Source: JAMOAW01 sp039908535 (GTDB lineage Bacteria > Pseudomonadota > Magnetococcia > Magnetococcales > JADFZT01). From it: 34,896 bases of DNA. Shown in pieces: positions 24,750 to 32,820 of this stretch. The number at the start of each line of letters is the position of its first letter. The stretch's first letter is position 1. Both the position numbers and the translations under genes were made by a program. The stretch spans positions 1-34,896 of the forward strand of contig JAMOAW010000034.1 of NCBI GenBank assembly GCA_039908535.1, in the 5' to 3' direction. The notes under the pieces are model-generated. The model made no database searches, had not been told where the DNA came from, and saw nothing but the letters and a program-made list of their open reading frames with translations.

Positions 24750-25340
24750 GCTAGACCACCTTTTATCAGGGACAAAGCGGTGCCAGTTCAAACCTCTGAC
24801 ACCAATCGGGTAAACGAACAAATTCGAGTTCCCGAAGTCCGCCTTATCGATGAAAACGCCCAGCAAGTGGGAATTGTCCCGCGACATATCGCCTTAGCTC
24901 GGGCCCTAGAGGCTGGATTGGATTTGGTTGAAGTTGCACCAGAGGCGAAGCCTCCTGTCTGCAAAATCATGGATTTTACCAAATTCAAATACCAAAAAGC
25001 GGTACGAGAACGCTTGGCTAAGAAAAAGCAGGCCCGAATTGAAATCAAAGAGATCAAATTTCGACCTGGAACCGATGTTCACGACTATGATGTAAAGGTT
25101 CGTAACATTCAAAAATTTTTGGAAGAGGGCAACAAGGTAAAATGCACCATTCGCTTCCGTGGTCGCGAAATGGCACATCAAGATTTGGGATTGGCTCTTT
25201 TAAAGAGGGTCTCTGAATCACTTGGTCCCTTGTCAAAAGTAGAACAACAACCTAAACTATTAGGTCGACAAATGACCATGGTAGTGGTACCCAGCGGTAC
25301 TGGTAAGAAAGCAAGCGAACCAGGCAGCATTAAACCCTAA
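24747..25340 (+). CDS. infC: Translation initiation factor IF-3
   Basis: Binds the 30S subunit, prevents premature 50S joining and proofreads initiator tRNA and start codons. From ATA 24747 the protein is 197 aa and reads (M)ARPPFIRDKAVPVQ, then the N-domain RVNEQIRVPEVRLIDENAQQ, a basic linker (AKKKQARIEIKEIKFRPGTD), and the C-domain ending in GRQMTMVVVPSG. The sequence before the GTG at 24780 resembles the N-terminus of alphaproteobacterial IF-3 and follows an excellent ribosome site, so the shorter GTG start is unlikely. It is the first of infC-rpmI-rplT-pheS. Confidence 0.93.
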   Translation: MARPPFIRDKAVPVQTSDTNRVNEQIRVPEVRLIDENAQQVGIVPRHIALARALEAGLDLVEVAPEAKPPVCKIMDFTKFKYQKAVRERLAKKKQARIEIKEIKFRPGTDVHDYDVKVRNIQKFLEEGNKVKCTIRFRGREMAHQDLGLALLKRVSESLGPLSKVEQQPKLLGRQMTMVVVPSGTGKKASEPGSIKP

Positions 25341-25366
25341 CGACCCTGACGAAAAAAGTAAAAACA

Positions 25367-25564
25367 ATGCCAAAAATAAAAACACATCGAGGCGCGGCCA
25401 AACGGTTCCATGTAACCGGGTCGGGTAAAATAACACGAAATAAGGCGTATAAGCGTCATATTCTCACAAAGAAGAGTCAAAAAAGGAAGCGCAACATGCG
25501 TGGTACGTGTGATGTCTCGGCGACTAATATTGGAACAGTACGCCAAATGTTGCCCTATCTATAG
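25367..25564 (+). CDS. rpmI: 50S ribosomal protein L35
   Basis: A 65-residue, strongly basic protein with the L35 pattern MPKIKTHRGAAKRFHVTGSG, KRHILTKKSQKRKRNMRG and C-terminal VRQMLPYL. It follows infC by 26 bases, the conserved order. Ribosome binding upstream is weak (only short A/G runs), in line with translational coupling to infC. Confidence 0.97.
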   Translation: MPKIKTHRGAAKRFHVTGSGKITRNKAYKRHILTKKSQKRKRNMRGTCDVSATNIGTVRQMLPYL

Positions 25565-25698
25565 AGTGCTATAGTCTCCTTTGCTTATCCCAAAGGCAAC
25601 CTGAGAGGATGTGGACGACCTGACACCGAGGACACTCCCGTCCGTTAACTCATATTTACCACATGGCCATGAAAGGCCATTCACAAGGAATGTAAGAA
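25565..25698 (+). promoter_or_regulatory. rpmI-rplT spacer, possible L20-type leader
   Basis: This 134-base spacer is longer than usual and contains complementary segments: CCTTTG/CAAAGG (25578-25596), GGACG/CGTCC (near 25612-25643) and the hairpin ATGGCC-atgaaa-GGCCAT (25663-25680), followed by AAGGA before rplT. L20 represses its own operon by binding RNA in several bacteria, so a leader role is plausible but not shown. Confidence 0.35.
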
Positions 25699-26091
25699 AT
25701 GCCCAGAGTAAAACGAGGTGTAACAAACCATCATCGTCACAAAAAAATTCTTGGATTGGCCAAAGGTTATACAGGCCGTAACGGATCTTGTTTTCGTATT
25801 GCCTTGCAAAAGGTGGAAAAAGGTCTGCAATACAACTACCGAGACCGCAAGGTGCGCAAGCGGGAGTTTCGGCGTCTTTGGATTGCCCGCATCAATGCCG
25901 CGACCAGACAGTATGATCTCTCCTATAGCCAATTTATACATGGTCTGAATATCATTGGCTTGGAATTAGACCGCAAAATTTTAGCGGATATGGCGGTCAA
26001 TCAACCTGAAGATTTTGCAAAACTTGTCCAGACGGTCCAAGCGGCCCTCTCCTCCGCGGTTCCATCCGCTGATCAACCTTTGAGCGAATAA
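25699..26091 (+). CDS. rplT: 50S ribosomal protein L20
   Basis: Early-assembly protein of the large subunit. It starts PRVKRGVTNHHRHKKILGLA, followed by RNSCFR-like and RDRKVRKREFRRLWIARINA blocks and the C-domain YSQFIHGL/LDRKILADMAV. At 130 aa it carries about ten more residues than E. coli L20 at the C-terminus (SSAVPSADQPLSE), without known function. AAGGA lies about nine bases before the ATG. Confidence 0.97.
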   Translation: MPRVKRGVTNHHRHKKILGLAKGYTGRNGSCFRIALQKVEKGLQYNYRDRKVRKREFRRLWIARINAATRQYDLSYSQFIHGLNIIGLELDRKILADMAVNQPEDFAKLVQTVQAALSSAVPSADQPLSE

Positions 26092-26110
26092 GAAGCCTTT
26101 CCGCATTGCT

Positions 26111-27157
26111 ATGCAAACAAAATTAAACCAACTCCAGGTAGAGGCCTTGGCTGCCATTCAGGCGGCCATCTCTCCTGATTTACTTGATCAAGTTCGGGTC
26201 CAATTCTTTGGAAAGAAGGGGGAATTGACCCAACTATTACGTGGCTTGGGAAGTGTCCCCCCCCAGGATCGTCCCATGCTTGGCGAGTTGGCCAATCAGA
26301 TCAAGTTAAAGGTCAATGAAGCTCTTTCTGAGCGTTTGTTGATACTCAAACAAGAGACACTGGAAGCCAGACTCAAAGCCGAGAGGGTGGATGTCACCCT
26401 CCCAGGCCGGCTTTCTGATATAGGGGGTGTGCATCCCATTACCAGAGCCATGAATGAAATTGCCGATATATTTCAGGGTATGGGCTTTGAAACGGCCACT
26501 GGCCCCGAAATAGAGAACGACTGGCACAATTTTGAAGCTCTCAACATTCCCCCGGACCATCCAGCCCGTCAGATGCACGACACCTTTTATTTAACACCGG
26601 GATTGGATGGTGAAAAACCTCTTTTGCGCACCCATACCTCACCGGTTCAAATTAGGGTAATGGAGACCCGCCAACCCCCTTTACGAATTATCGCCCCTGG
26701 TCGTGTCTATCGCTGTGATTCTGACCTGACCCACACCCCGATGTTTCATCAGGTAGAGGGTTTTATGGTGGATGAAGAGGTCCATTTTGGGGCATTAAAG
26801 GGTATTTTAGAGCTATTTTTAATTCGTTTTTTTGAACGCAATCTTCCCGTTCGCTTTCGTCCCTCCTTTTTTCCCTTTACCGAGCCATCGGCAGAAGTAG
26901 ACATGGGATGCCTATTTTGCGCAGGCAAGGGGTGTCGCATCTGCAAAAAGAGCGGCTGGTTAGAAGTTCTCGGTTGCGGCATGATCCACCCTGCCGTTTT
27001 AGACAATGTTCACATAGATCGAGAACGCTTTAACGGTTTTGCCTTTGGCATGGGCGTGGAACGTCTGGCCATGCTCAAATATGGCATTGGCGATTTACGC
27101 ACTTTTTTCGAAAACGACATCCGCTTTTTACAAAGACACCTCTCATTTGTGGCCTAG
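26111..27157 (+). CDS. pheS: Phenylalanyl-tRNA synthetase alpha subunit
   Basis: Catalytic subunit of the alpha2-beta2 enzyme that charges tRNA-Phe. The N-terminal coiled coil covers residues about 1-85, followed by the class II core: HPITRAMNEIADIFQGMGFE, DTFYL, LLRTHTSPVQIRVM (motif 2 area), and FPFTEPSAEVDMGC with FGMGVERLAMLKYGIGDLR (motif 3). A CxxC-xxxx-CxxC group (CLFCAGKGCRIC) lies before WLEVLGCGM, as in several bacterial PheS proteins. The length of 348 aa is normal. The partner gene pheT, expected directly downstream, is absent from the window. Confidence 0.96.
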   Translation: MQTKLNQLQVEALAAIQAAISPDLLDQVRVQFFGKKGELTQLLRGLGSVPPQDRPMLGELANQIKLKVNEALSERLLILKQETLEARLKAERVDVTLPGRLSDIGGVHPITRAMNEIADIFQGMGFETATGPEIENDWHNFEALNIPPDHPARQMHDTFYLTPGLDGEKPLLRTHTSPVQIRVMETRQPPLRIIAPGRVYRCDSDLTHTPMFHQVEGFMVDEEVHFGALKGILELFLIRFFERNLPVRFRPSFFPFTEPSAEVDMGCLFCAGKGCRICKKSGWLEVLGCGMIHPAVLDNVHIDRERFNGFAFGMGVERLAMLKYGIGDLRTFFENDIRFLQRHLSFVA

Positions 27158-27171
27158 GCATCTCAACTTTT

Positions 27172-27303
27172 ATGTATCGAAAAAATAAAAATCAAGACCT
27201 TGGAGGGCGGAGAACCGCCCCCCAATCCCCCACCCTTTTCTTTTGATACTTTAAAAAAAGAGGGGGTCTTGGGGATTCATCCCCCAGGGTTTTGATTTTT
27301 TTT
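27172..27303 (+). repeat. Dispersed structured repeat, copy C
   Basis: Starts 15 bases after pheS with atgtatcg and aaaaatcaagaccttgg, as in copy A. It has hairpins GGGCGG-agaa-CCGCCC and GGGGATTCATCCCC, the A/T-rich segment aaaaaaagaggggg, and the closing arm cagggttttgattttt. The 3' gcccgaagggc part of copies A and B is missing. It separates pheS from the minor pilin operon. Confidence 0.85.
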
Positions 27304-27365
27304 CACCCCCTCCATCAAATATAATTGCAAGAATCGTTTGCAAAAAGAGCTTCTATCATTGTATC

Positions 27366-27950
27366 ATGAACAATATGAAAAAATTTAATGTTAAAAATAC
27401 AAATATCTGGAACAAACAGGATAAAATTTATCCAAAAAATGGCTATACCCTCATTGAGCTTATGGTTGTTCTTGCTATTGTGGGCATTTTAGCTGCTATT
27501 GCTGGACCTAGCTTGATGGAGATGGTGGACTCGGCGCGCTTTAAATCTGGAATGGGTAAATTTGTTCGCGATTTAAACATGACCAGAGGAGAGGCCGTTA
27601 AACGTGGTCAAAGAGTGGTGATGACGACATCATCTGGCAGCAATACTTGGCAAGAGGGATGGCGCGTCTTTGAAGATTTAAATGGTGACGATCTGCTCAC
27701 TGTGGGTGAAACCATCCTGATCGAACGCGAAACCATGAATAAAATCAATATTACAAGTGCGAACAGTTTCACCAATTTTATCCGCTATCACAACTCTGGT
27801 ACTGCCAATTCCAATGGCTGGTTTACGCTCCAAGGAACATCTTCTATCAACGAAGAGGTCGTTTGTGTTCTGAACACAGGACACATTAAATTTTCCAAAT
27901 GCCCCTCATCCATTGACCCTTGTGAACTTTCTACGGCTTGTCCCCCATGA
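27366..27950 (+). CDS. GspH/FimT-family type IV minor pilin
   Basis: Prepilin with a 26-residue leader; the processing site is G26/Y27 (KNGYTLIELMVVLAIVGILA), with Glu5 of the mature protein conserved and a long hydrophobic helix. Residues 100-190 match the FimT/GspH beta domain pattern (QEGWRVFEDLNGDD). Four cysteines near the end (CVLNTGHIKFSKC, DPCELSTAC) could form disulfides. Such proteins initiate pilus assembly at the inner membrane. It is the first gene of a five-gene pilin operon; ATGs at 27366 and 27375 both lack a clear ribosome site. Confidence 0.88.
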   Translation: MNNMKKFNVKNTNIWNKQDKIYPKNGYTLIELMVVLAIVGILAAIAGPSLMEMVDSARFKSGMGKFVRDLNMTRGEAVKRGQRVVMTTSSGSNTWQEGWRVFEDLNGDDLLTVGETILIERETMNKINITSANSFTNFIRYHNSGTANSNGWFTLQGTSSINEEVVCVLNTGHIKFSKCPSSIDPCELSTACPP

Positions 27951-28417
27951 ATCCTTCACCCAAACGCCAATCTGGATTCACCCTCATTGAAGTCCTCATT
28001 TCTCTAGTCGTCATGTCCACAGGCCTGCTGGCAGTGGGACTCATGCAGGCCAAAGGCATCGTCAGTGCCGGAGATGCCTTTCAAAGGACACAGGCCACTT
28101 GGCTTGCCTATGAAATGCTGGATCGTATGCGAGCCAATCCCAATAATTTAACGGGTTATTTAGATAAAAAAGTAGGATATAATCAAATTCCTGTAACCGA
28201 TCCAGGCACCGTCACCATGGCCTCTCAGAGAACCACAAAAGATCTTTACGAATGGCAAAATAATTTAAGTGCCGTCGCTGGACGGACTGGTTTATATCAA
28301 GCCATTGGCTCCATTTCCAAAATAGCGGGTCTTTATAAAGTCCAAATTCAATGGCAGGGTGGTTCCAAACAATCTGGAGTTGAAACCCGAAAAGTCTGGG
28401 TGGAGACCGATATTTAA
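27947..28417 (+). CDS. pilV: Type IV pilus modification/minor pilin PilV
   Basis: Prepilin with leader cleaved after G10 (RQSG/FTLIEVLISLVVMSTGLLAV), then AGDAFQRTQATWLAYEMLDRMRANPNN, the typical PilV-type helix. It ends in a beta strand IQWQGG. It overlaps the preceding gene by ATGA (27947-27950), so translation is coupled. The length of 156 aa is normal. It is expected to form part of the priming complex at the pilus tip. Confidence 0.9.
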   Translation: MNPSPKRQSGFTLIEVLISLVVMSTGLLAVGLMQAKGIVSAGDAFQRTQATWLAYEMLDRMRANPNNLTGYLDKKVGYNQIPVTDPGTVTMASQRTTKDLYEWQNNLSAVAGRTGLYQAIGSISKIAGLYKVQIQWQGGSKQSGVETRKVWVETDI

Positions 28418-28436
28418 TTTCCAACAAGGGGATAAA

Positions 28437-29435
28437 ATGGCAAAATACCGATTACAGTGCGGTTTTACCCTGCTGGAGCTATTAATCACCCTAACACTGA
28501 CCTCCTTTATGGTGATGGGAGTATTAACCCTTTTTGGCGGAGTCTCTCACACCTACTCTTTGGTGAGTACACTCTCCGAAATACAGGATAACGGTCGCTT
28601 TGCCATCAATTTTCTTTCCCAAGATTTGCGTCAGGCGGGTTTTTATGGCACACTTTCCAGCCCAACACAGGTCATCATGCCCGCTTCTTTACCCACCTAT
28701 ACCGACCCAGAGTGTAAAAAAGGGGATGCCAACGAACCAGATTGGGTAAAAAACATCCGTAATCCCATCTACGGTTTCGATCAAATTGACTATGATCCAG
28801 CGGTTTTCTTCCTAGATTGTATTCCAACACACAGCTCCAATTCTGACATAATGGTCCTAAAAATGACCGATTATGATCCAATAGATGTTGGCTCTATTGT
28901 GACAAATTTGGATTATCTATACAGTGACTATGTGCAAGGTACCCTTTTTCGTAAAGATGTAGATCCCGACCCAACGCTTCCGGCTGTTGGTACCTATTGG
29001 CCCCTTAAATCCATTGTTTGGTATGTTAACAACAATTCGGCGGGTGTTCCTACCCTTTATCGGTACGACTCTTCTATGGCCCAAATCTTAATAAATGCCG
29101 ATCCTTCGAGCCAATGGGCGGGAGAACCTCTCGTTGAGGGAATTGAAGTGATGCAAATCAGTTACGGAGAACAATCTACAATTGGCAATTTTATCGTCGA
29201 TTATAAAACCCCTGACCAATCTCCAAATTGGTCTCTCATCACAGCGATTAAAGTCGAACTGATCGTTCGCTCTATTAACGGCGATTACACCTATACAAAT
29301 AAAAACACGAATATCTGTTTAGATGCCGGACGTAACTATTCGATTGGCAATTTATCTTATACCCCATCAGATACTTTTCCAGATTGTTATCGCCGCCGAA
29401 CATTAACCAGCATTATTCAATTACGTAATTTTTAG
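28437..29435 (+). CDS. pilW: Type IV pilus minor pilin PilW
   Basis: Prepilin of 332 aa with the cleavage site CG/FTLLELLITLTLTSFMVMG at the N-terminus and the family segment IQDNGRFAINFLSQDLRQAGFYG. The large C-terminal beta domain (about residues 120-330) is variable and contains VEGIEVMQISYG, a conserved block of PilW. ATG 28437 has AGGGG about ten bases upstream; the longer frame runs back into pilV and is not used. It sits 19 bases after pilV and 19 before pilX. Confidence 0.9.
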   Translation: MAKYRLQCGFTLLELLITLTLTSFMVMGVLTLFGGVSHTYSLVSTLSEIQDNGRFAINFLSQDLRQAGFYGTLSSPTQVIMPASLPTYTDPECKKGDANEPDWVKNIRNPIYGFDQIDYDPAVFFLDCIPTHSSNSDIMVLKMTDYDPIDVGSIVTNLDYLYSDYVQGTLFRKDVDPDPTLPAVGTYWPLKSIVWYVNNNSAGVPTLYRYDSSMAQILINADPSSQWAGEPLVEGIEVMQISYGEQSTIGNFIVDYKTPDQSPNWSLITAIKVELIVRSINGDYTYTNKNTNICLDAGRNYSIGNLSYTPSDTFPDCYRRRTLTSIIQLRNF

Positions 29436-29454
29436 GAATGAGGTGGTTATAAAA

Positions 29455-29958
29455 ATGTATTCTAAACAAATTCCAACGATAAAAGATGCAAAAGAGGCGG
29501 GATATCTGTTAATCCTTTTTTTGGTTCTACTTTTGTTTCTCTCCATCTTAGCTCTTTCATCTATGGACACAGGAATTATGGAACAAAAAATGGCTGGAAA
29601 TACCCAATTCCAAGTCAAAGCTTTTAACAATGCCGAAGCCACGCTGGTTGAAGGCGAAACCTATATTGCCGCCAATATCCTGACAACCTTTCCAACCTTC
29701 AAAACCGATAGTGGACTGACGTTTGATGGGGATTCATTCATCCTTCCTGGGAATTCCAATGTTACGGTTACACACGTCTCTAGTAGTGTTGTCGTCGAGA
29801 TCACCCAACCCTATCTAGGTTCTGTTCCCGGATGTGACGCAGGTCAAACCGGATGCGTGGATTATTATCGCGTGACCTCCAAAGGGGGGCAAGGTATCGG
29901 CTCTTCAGAACAAACGGTAGAATCTATCTATGCCAATTATATTCCTTATGTCGAATAA
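29455..29958 (+). CDS. pilX: Type IV pilus minor pilin PilX
   Basis: PilX-type prepilin: GYLLILFLVLLLFLSILAL hydrophobic helix after a short polar leader, then SSMDTGIMEQKMAGNTQFQVKAFNNAEA, the PilX N-terminal domain pattern. The beta domain has a Cys pair (PGCDAGQTGC). The cleavage site is the G before YLLI; Glu5 of the mature protein is not present (replaced by a hydrophobic stretch), which is usual for PilX. ATG 29455 is eight bases after AGGTGG; GTG 29443 is a possible alternative. Confidence 0.82.
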   Translation: MYSKQIPTIKDAKEAGYLLILFLVLLLFLSILALSSMDTGIMEQKMAGNTQFQVKAFNNAEATLVEGETYIAANILTTFPTFKTDSGLTFDGDSFILPGNSNVTVTHVSSSVVVEITQPYLGSVPGCDAGQTGCVDYYRVTSKGGQGIGSSEQTVESIYANYIPYVE

Positions 29959-29981
29959 ACATCCAGCACCCGGGGGTACCT

Positions 29982-30383
29982 ATGTTGCATCCAGCCGTTA
30001 AAAATGGCTTCACGCTCATTGAAATTTTAATTGTCGCCGCCATCGTGGCCATTCTAGCGGCCATCGCCCTGCCAAGCTATCAAACTTCGGTCCGCAATTC
30101 CCATCGCGCCGAGGCCAAGGCCTCGTTAATGAATCTTTATTTATTGGAAACCGAATATTTTCAAGACAACTACACCTTTGCAGATCTCGCTACCGTTGCG
30201 GGAAGTTCTTTTAACAATTTAGACTATTACACCATTACCCTCACACCCTCGACACCCACCACAACTTTCACAGCCACGGCCACGGCAAAAGGCGATCAAA
30301 CCAAAGATACCGACTGTCTGGTCTTCTCCATTACCGACACCAGCCAAAAAACGGCGACCAGTAGTCATTGTTGGGGGGATTGA
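29982..30383 (+). CDS. pilE: PilE-type type IV pilin
   Basis: Small pilin of 133 aa with leader MLHPAVKNG and mature start FTLIEILIVAAIVAILAAIA, followed by YQTSVRNSHRAEAKASLMNL, the PilE/GspG-like helix. The C-terminal part has one Cys pair (DCLVF...SHCWGD) that likely closes the D-loop. It is the last gene of the operon, 23 bases after pilX. No pilY1 gene lies between pilX and pilE, unlike in the Pseudomonas cluster. Confidence 0.87.
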   Translation: MLHPAVKNGFTLIEILIVAAIVAILAAIALPSYQTSVRNSHRAEAKASLMNLYLLETEYFQDNYTFADLATVAGSSFNNLDYYTITLTPSTPTTTFTATATAKGDQTKDTDCLVFSITDTSQKTATSSHCWGD

Positions 30384-30423
30384 TCGGTTATATTTGTTGC
30401 TCAAGTTTTTTTTGGAAATTTGT

Positions 30424-30546
30424 GATAAAACCTTGGGGGACGGCCCCCCACCCTTCTTTTTTAATTCTTAAAAAAAAGAAGGGGTTTAGGGGATTCATCC
30501 CCCAAGGTTTTGCCTTTGCTTTTTTGCCCGGAGGGGATCCTTGTGG
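30424..30546 (+). repeat. Dispersed structured repeat, copy D
   Basis: Between the convergent ends of pilE and sppA. It is the shortest and most diverged copy, but keeps the order: ataaaaccttggggg, C-run, cccttcttttttaattctt, aaaaaaaagaaggggt, ggggattcatcccc, aaggttttg, and gcccggagggg. The outer arm pairs perfectly here (AAAACCTTGGGG with CCCCAAGGTTTT). It may also work as a bidirectional terminator for the two genes. Confidence 0.8.
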
Positions 30547-30573
30547 CCTCTCTTTCCACGAACGCCCCCCTAT

Positions 30574-31563
30574 TTAGGGGTTTCTGTCCAGAATTGCCAT
30601 GGGTAACACAGAGCCTAATAAGGCCTGAGTAGAACCCATCAATTTTTTGGACCATTGGTCCATAAAGGTGTCTTGATTAGAAAAGTTGGTGGTTTTTGGA
30701 GTTTTGAGTCGCTCTCTGGCAATGGAGTCCACCGACCCTACCCCATCCGCCAAACCGAGTTGAACCGCTTCATCGCCCGTCCAAATAAGACCTTCAAACA
30801 ACCCTTCTTGATCTATTTTCAGACGATCTCCCCGACCCTTTTTCACGGTTTCGATAAACTGTTGATGAATTTTATTGAGCAATTTTTTGGCATGTTGATT
30901 TTCTTCCTCTTTCACTGGACCAAAAGGATCGAGAAAGGCTTTATTTTTGCCGGCGGTGAGTAGACGATTTTCGATCCCTAAAAAGTCCAGAGTTTTTTGA
31001 AAACCAAAGCCACGCATAATCACGCCTATGGAACCGACCAAAGAAGAGGGATTGACAAAAATCTCTTGAGCTCCAGTGGCGATCCAATATCCACCAGAGG
31101 CACATAAATCCTCAATGGCGACAAAAAGAGGAATTTTTGGATATTTTGCACGTAAACGCTGCATTTCGTCATAAATCAAACTCGACTGCACGGGACTGCC
31201 CCCTGGGCTATTTATACGCAATACCACGCCAACGGTATCTGGATCCTTAAAAGCCTCATTCAGTCCCAAATTAATTTTTTCACCCGAAAATTCCCCTTCT
31301 GGCATGATGGCACCCAAAATATCGACGACAGCGGTGTGTTTTTTTCCAGACAATGAATCGATCTGCTTGGTAAACAAAACATCTTGATAGCTAATGGCCA
31401 TCAATAGGAGGAGATATCCAGCGATAAAAAACCGAAATAAATTTTTGTGCAAGCGCGCCTTTTTTTGTTCACGAAGATTTTCGGCAAACAATTCTGCCAT
31501 AGCTTTGCGTTCCAAAGCACGACTTTCATCCAATTGAGCCACCAGACGTTCCATGCATTCCAT
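30574..31563 (-). CDS. sppA: Signal peptide peptidase SppA, 36K type
   Basis: Inner-membrane serine protease with a Ser-Lys dyad that degrades cleaved signal peptides. One membrane segment is at about residues 43-58 (RFFIAGYLLLLMAISY). The catalytic Ser lies in DLCASGGYW (Ser156), and the likely Lys is in TAGKNKAF (Lys208). VVLRINSPGGSPVQSS and NPSSLVGSIGVIM are family motifs. The protein is 329 aa, the single-domain form. The N-terminal 40 residues are charged and cytoplasmic. The gene faces pilE across repeat copy D and follows the lipoprotein gene on the same strand, 156 bases away. Confidence 0.92.
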   Translation of the reverse strand: MECMERLVAQLDESRALERKAMAELFAENLREQKKARLHKNLFRFFIAGYLLLLMAISYQDVLFTKQIDSLSGKKHTAVVDILGAIMPEGEFSGEKINLGLNEAFKDPDTVGVVLRINSPGGSPVQSSLIYDEMQRLRAKYPKIPLFVAIEDLCASGGYWIATGAQEIFVNPSSLVGSIGVIMRGFGFQKTLDFLGIENRLLTAGKNKAFLDPFGPVKEEENQHAKKLLNKIHQQFIETVKKGRGDRLKIDQEGLFEGLIWTGDEAVQLGLADGVGSVDSIARERLKTPKTTNFSNQDTFMDQWSKKLMGSTQALLGSVLPMAILDRNP

Positions 31564-31719
31564 GGTTTATTCCATTCGTTAATCAAAAAAAGTTAATAAT
31601 AAACAGATTTTTCATAACAATCCGTTTGAAATTTTTTTATTTTACCATTGATCCCTAAAGAGAGCCAGATGCAACTTATAATCTTCTATAGAACAAAAAA
31701 ATGTTAAAATTTCAACCTC

Positions 31720-32820
31720 TCAATTGTGGTAAAAACGAATAGAAAGATCCTTAAGATTTAATTTTTCTGTCAAGATCGCCATCTTTTCTGCAGCTTGTTC
31801 ATAGGTGCTGAAAAGTCCAGCACACAGTTGTATCCTGGAAATCCCTTGGACCATAAAGGTTTGTCGAAAGGTTGGAATACCTAAATTTTGAATTTTTTCT
31901 TCCAACTGAATGGCCAAATCCGGTTGTGAATAATAGGCGATATAAATCATGTAGCGCGCTTCATTGAGCACCAATCCCAACTGGGCTTTCTCGTTATCTG
32001 GGTCCAATTCCAAAACGGCGTTGAGCAATCGGGCGACATTCGCACCAATTTCAGGTTTAAAGTTGGCAGGATCGTTGATCGCCTGCAACTCGTGCCAAGC
32101 CTGGGAGAGCAAATGCTCAATTTTTTGACTGCGGTCTGGGGATTGCTCTTTTGTGCTGCCCATGGCAACCGGTTCAGAAACGGTGGATGCGACAACGGGT
32201 TCAACTGGTTGATAAAGGATTTCCTTTAAATTTTCATCCGATATCAATGATTGTTTTACATCTTTTTCTTCTTCCCTTTCTTCAGGAAGCAAAGAAACTT
32301 TACCTATCCAATCGTGAGTATTGATTTCGATGTAACCGGATTGTGTTTGATACCCTGGATGTGAGACCTCAAGCTGATATCGACCGGAGGGCAGACGCAA
32401 GCCAGGAGAATAGGATTGATTCATATTCATAATTTCTACACGGGCCTCTTTGGGTTCGGTCAAAACGACCAGGGCATGGTCATCCTTCTCGGCAAAAGAG
32501 GATTGATCCGCGATAGGCAGCAAAGTCAATGTTAAGGGAGGTGGCGCGTTGTTACGAATCCAAACACGTTTTTCTAAGGGTTGATACCCAGCCTTCTGCG
32601 CCTGAATCAAGTGGCTGCTTGGAACCTGAAACGACAACGAAAGGGGCGTTGTGCCTTTGGGTTCTTTGTCTACAAAAATTTGAATCTCTTCTGGGATAGA
32701 GGTGATTTGTAGTGTTCCGTTCCGCTCTAAAAGAGATTTTTCAGGGGCAGAGGAATCACGACATCCTGAAAAAGAAAAGATAGAAAACAATATGATAACA
32801 AATATAGATATCGAAACCCG
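31720..32820 (-). CDS. Lipoprotein with two PEGA-like domains and a C-terminal SPOR-like domain
   Basis: The signal peptide ends in FSGC (Cys21), predicting a lipoprotein. Residues about 37-100 (LQITSIPEEIQIFVDKEPKG, then AGYQPLEKRVWI) and about 118-175 (ARVEIMN onward to HPGYQTQSGYIEI) look like PEGA domains, a fold often found in surface and peptidoglycan-linked proteins. A helical middle region (IEHLLSQAWHELQAI) is followed by about 80 residues resembling a SPOR peptidoglycan-binding domain (IQLCAGLFSTYEQAAEKMA). GTG at 32821-32823 is the probable start (then end 32823), with GGAGA seven bases upstream. The role is unknown; envelope or division work is an inference. Confidence 0.7.
   Translation of the reverse strand, partial: RVSISIFVIILFSIFSFSGCRDSSAPEKSLLERNGTLQITSIPEEIQIFVDKEPKGTTPLSLSFQVPSSHLIQAQKAGYQPLEKRVWIRNNAPPPLTLTLLPIADQSSFAEKDDHALVVLTEPKEARVEIMNMNQSYSPGLRLPSGRYQLEVSHPGYQTQSGYIEINTHDWIGKVSLLPEEREEEKDVKQSLISDENLKEILYQPVEPVVASTVSEPVAMGSTKEQSPDRSQKIEHLLSQAWHELQAINDPANFKPEIGANVARLLNAVLELDPDNEKAQLGLVLNEARYMIYIAYYSQPDLAIQLEEKIQNLGIPTFRQTFMVQGISRIQLCAGLFSTYEQAAEKMAILTEKLNLKDLSIRFYHN

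Noticed and set aside
30368..30577. Small open frame across repeat copy D
   Set aside because: It follows the repeat sequence, has no ribosome site, and the same region is not open in the other copies.
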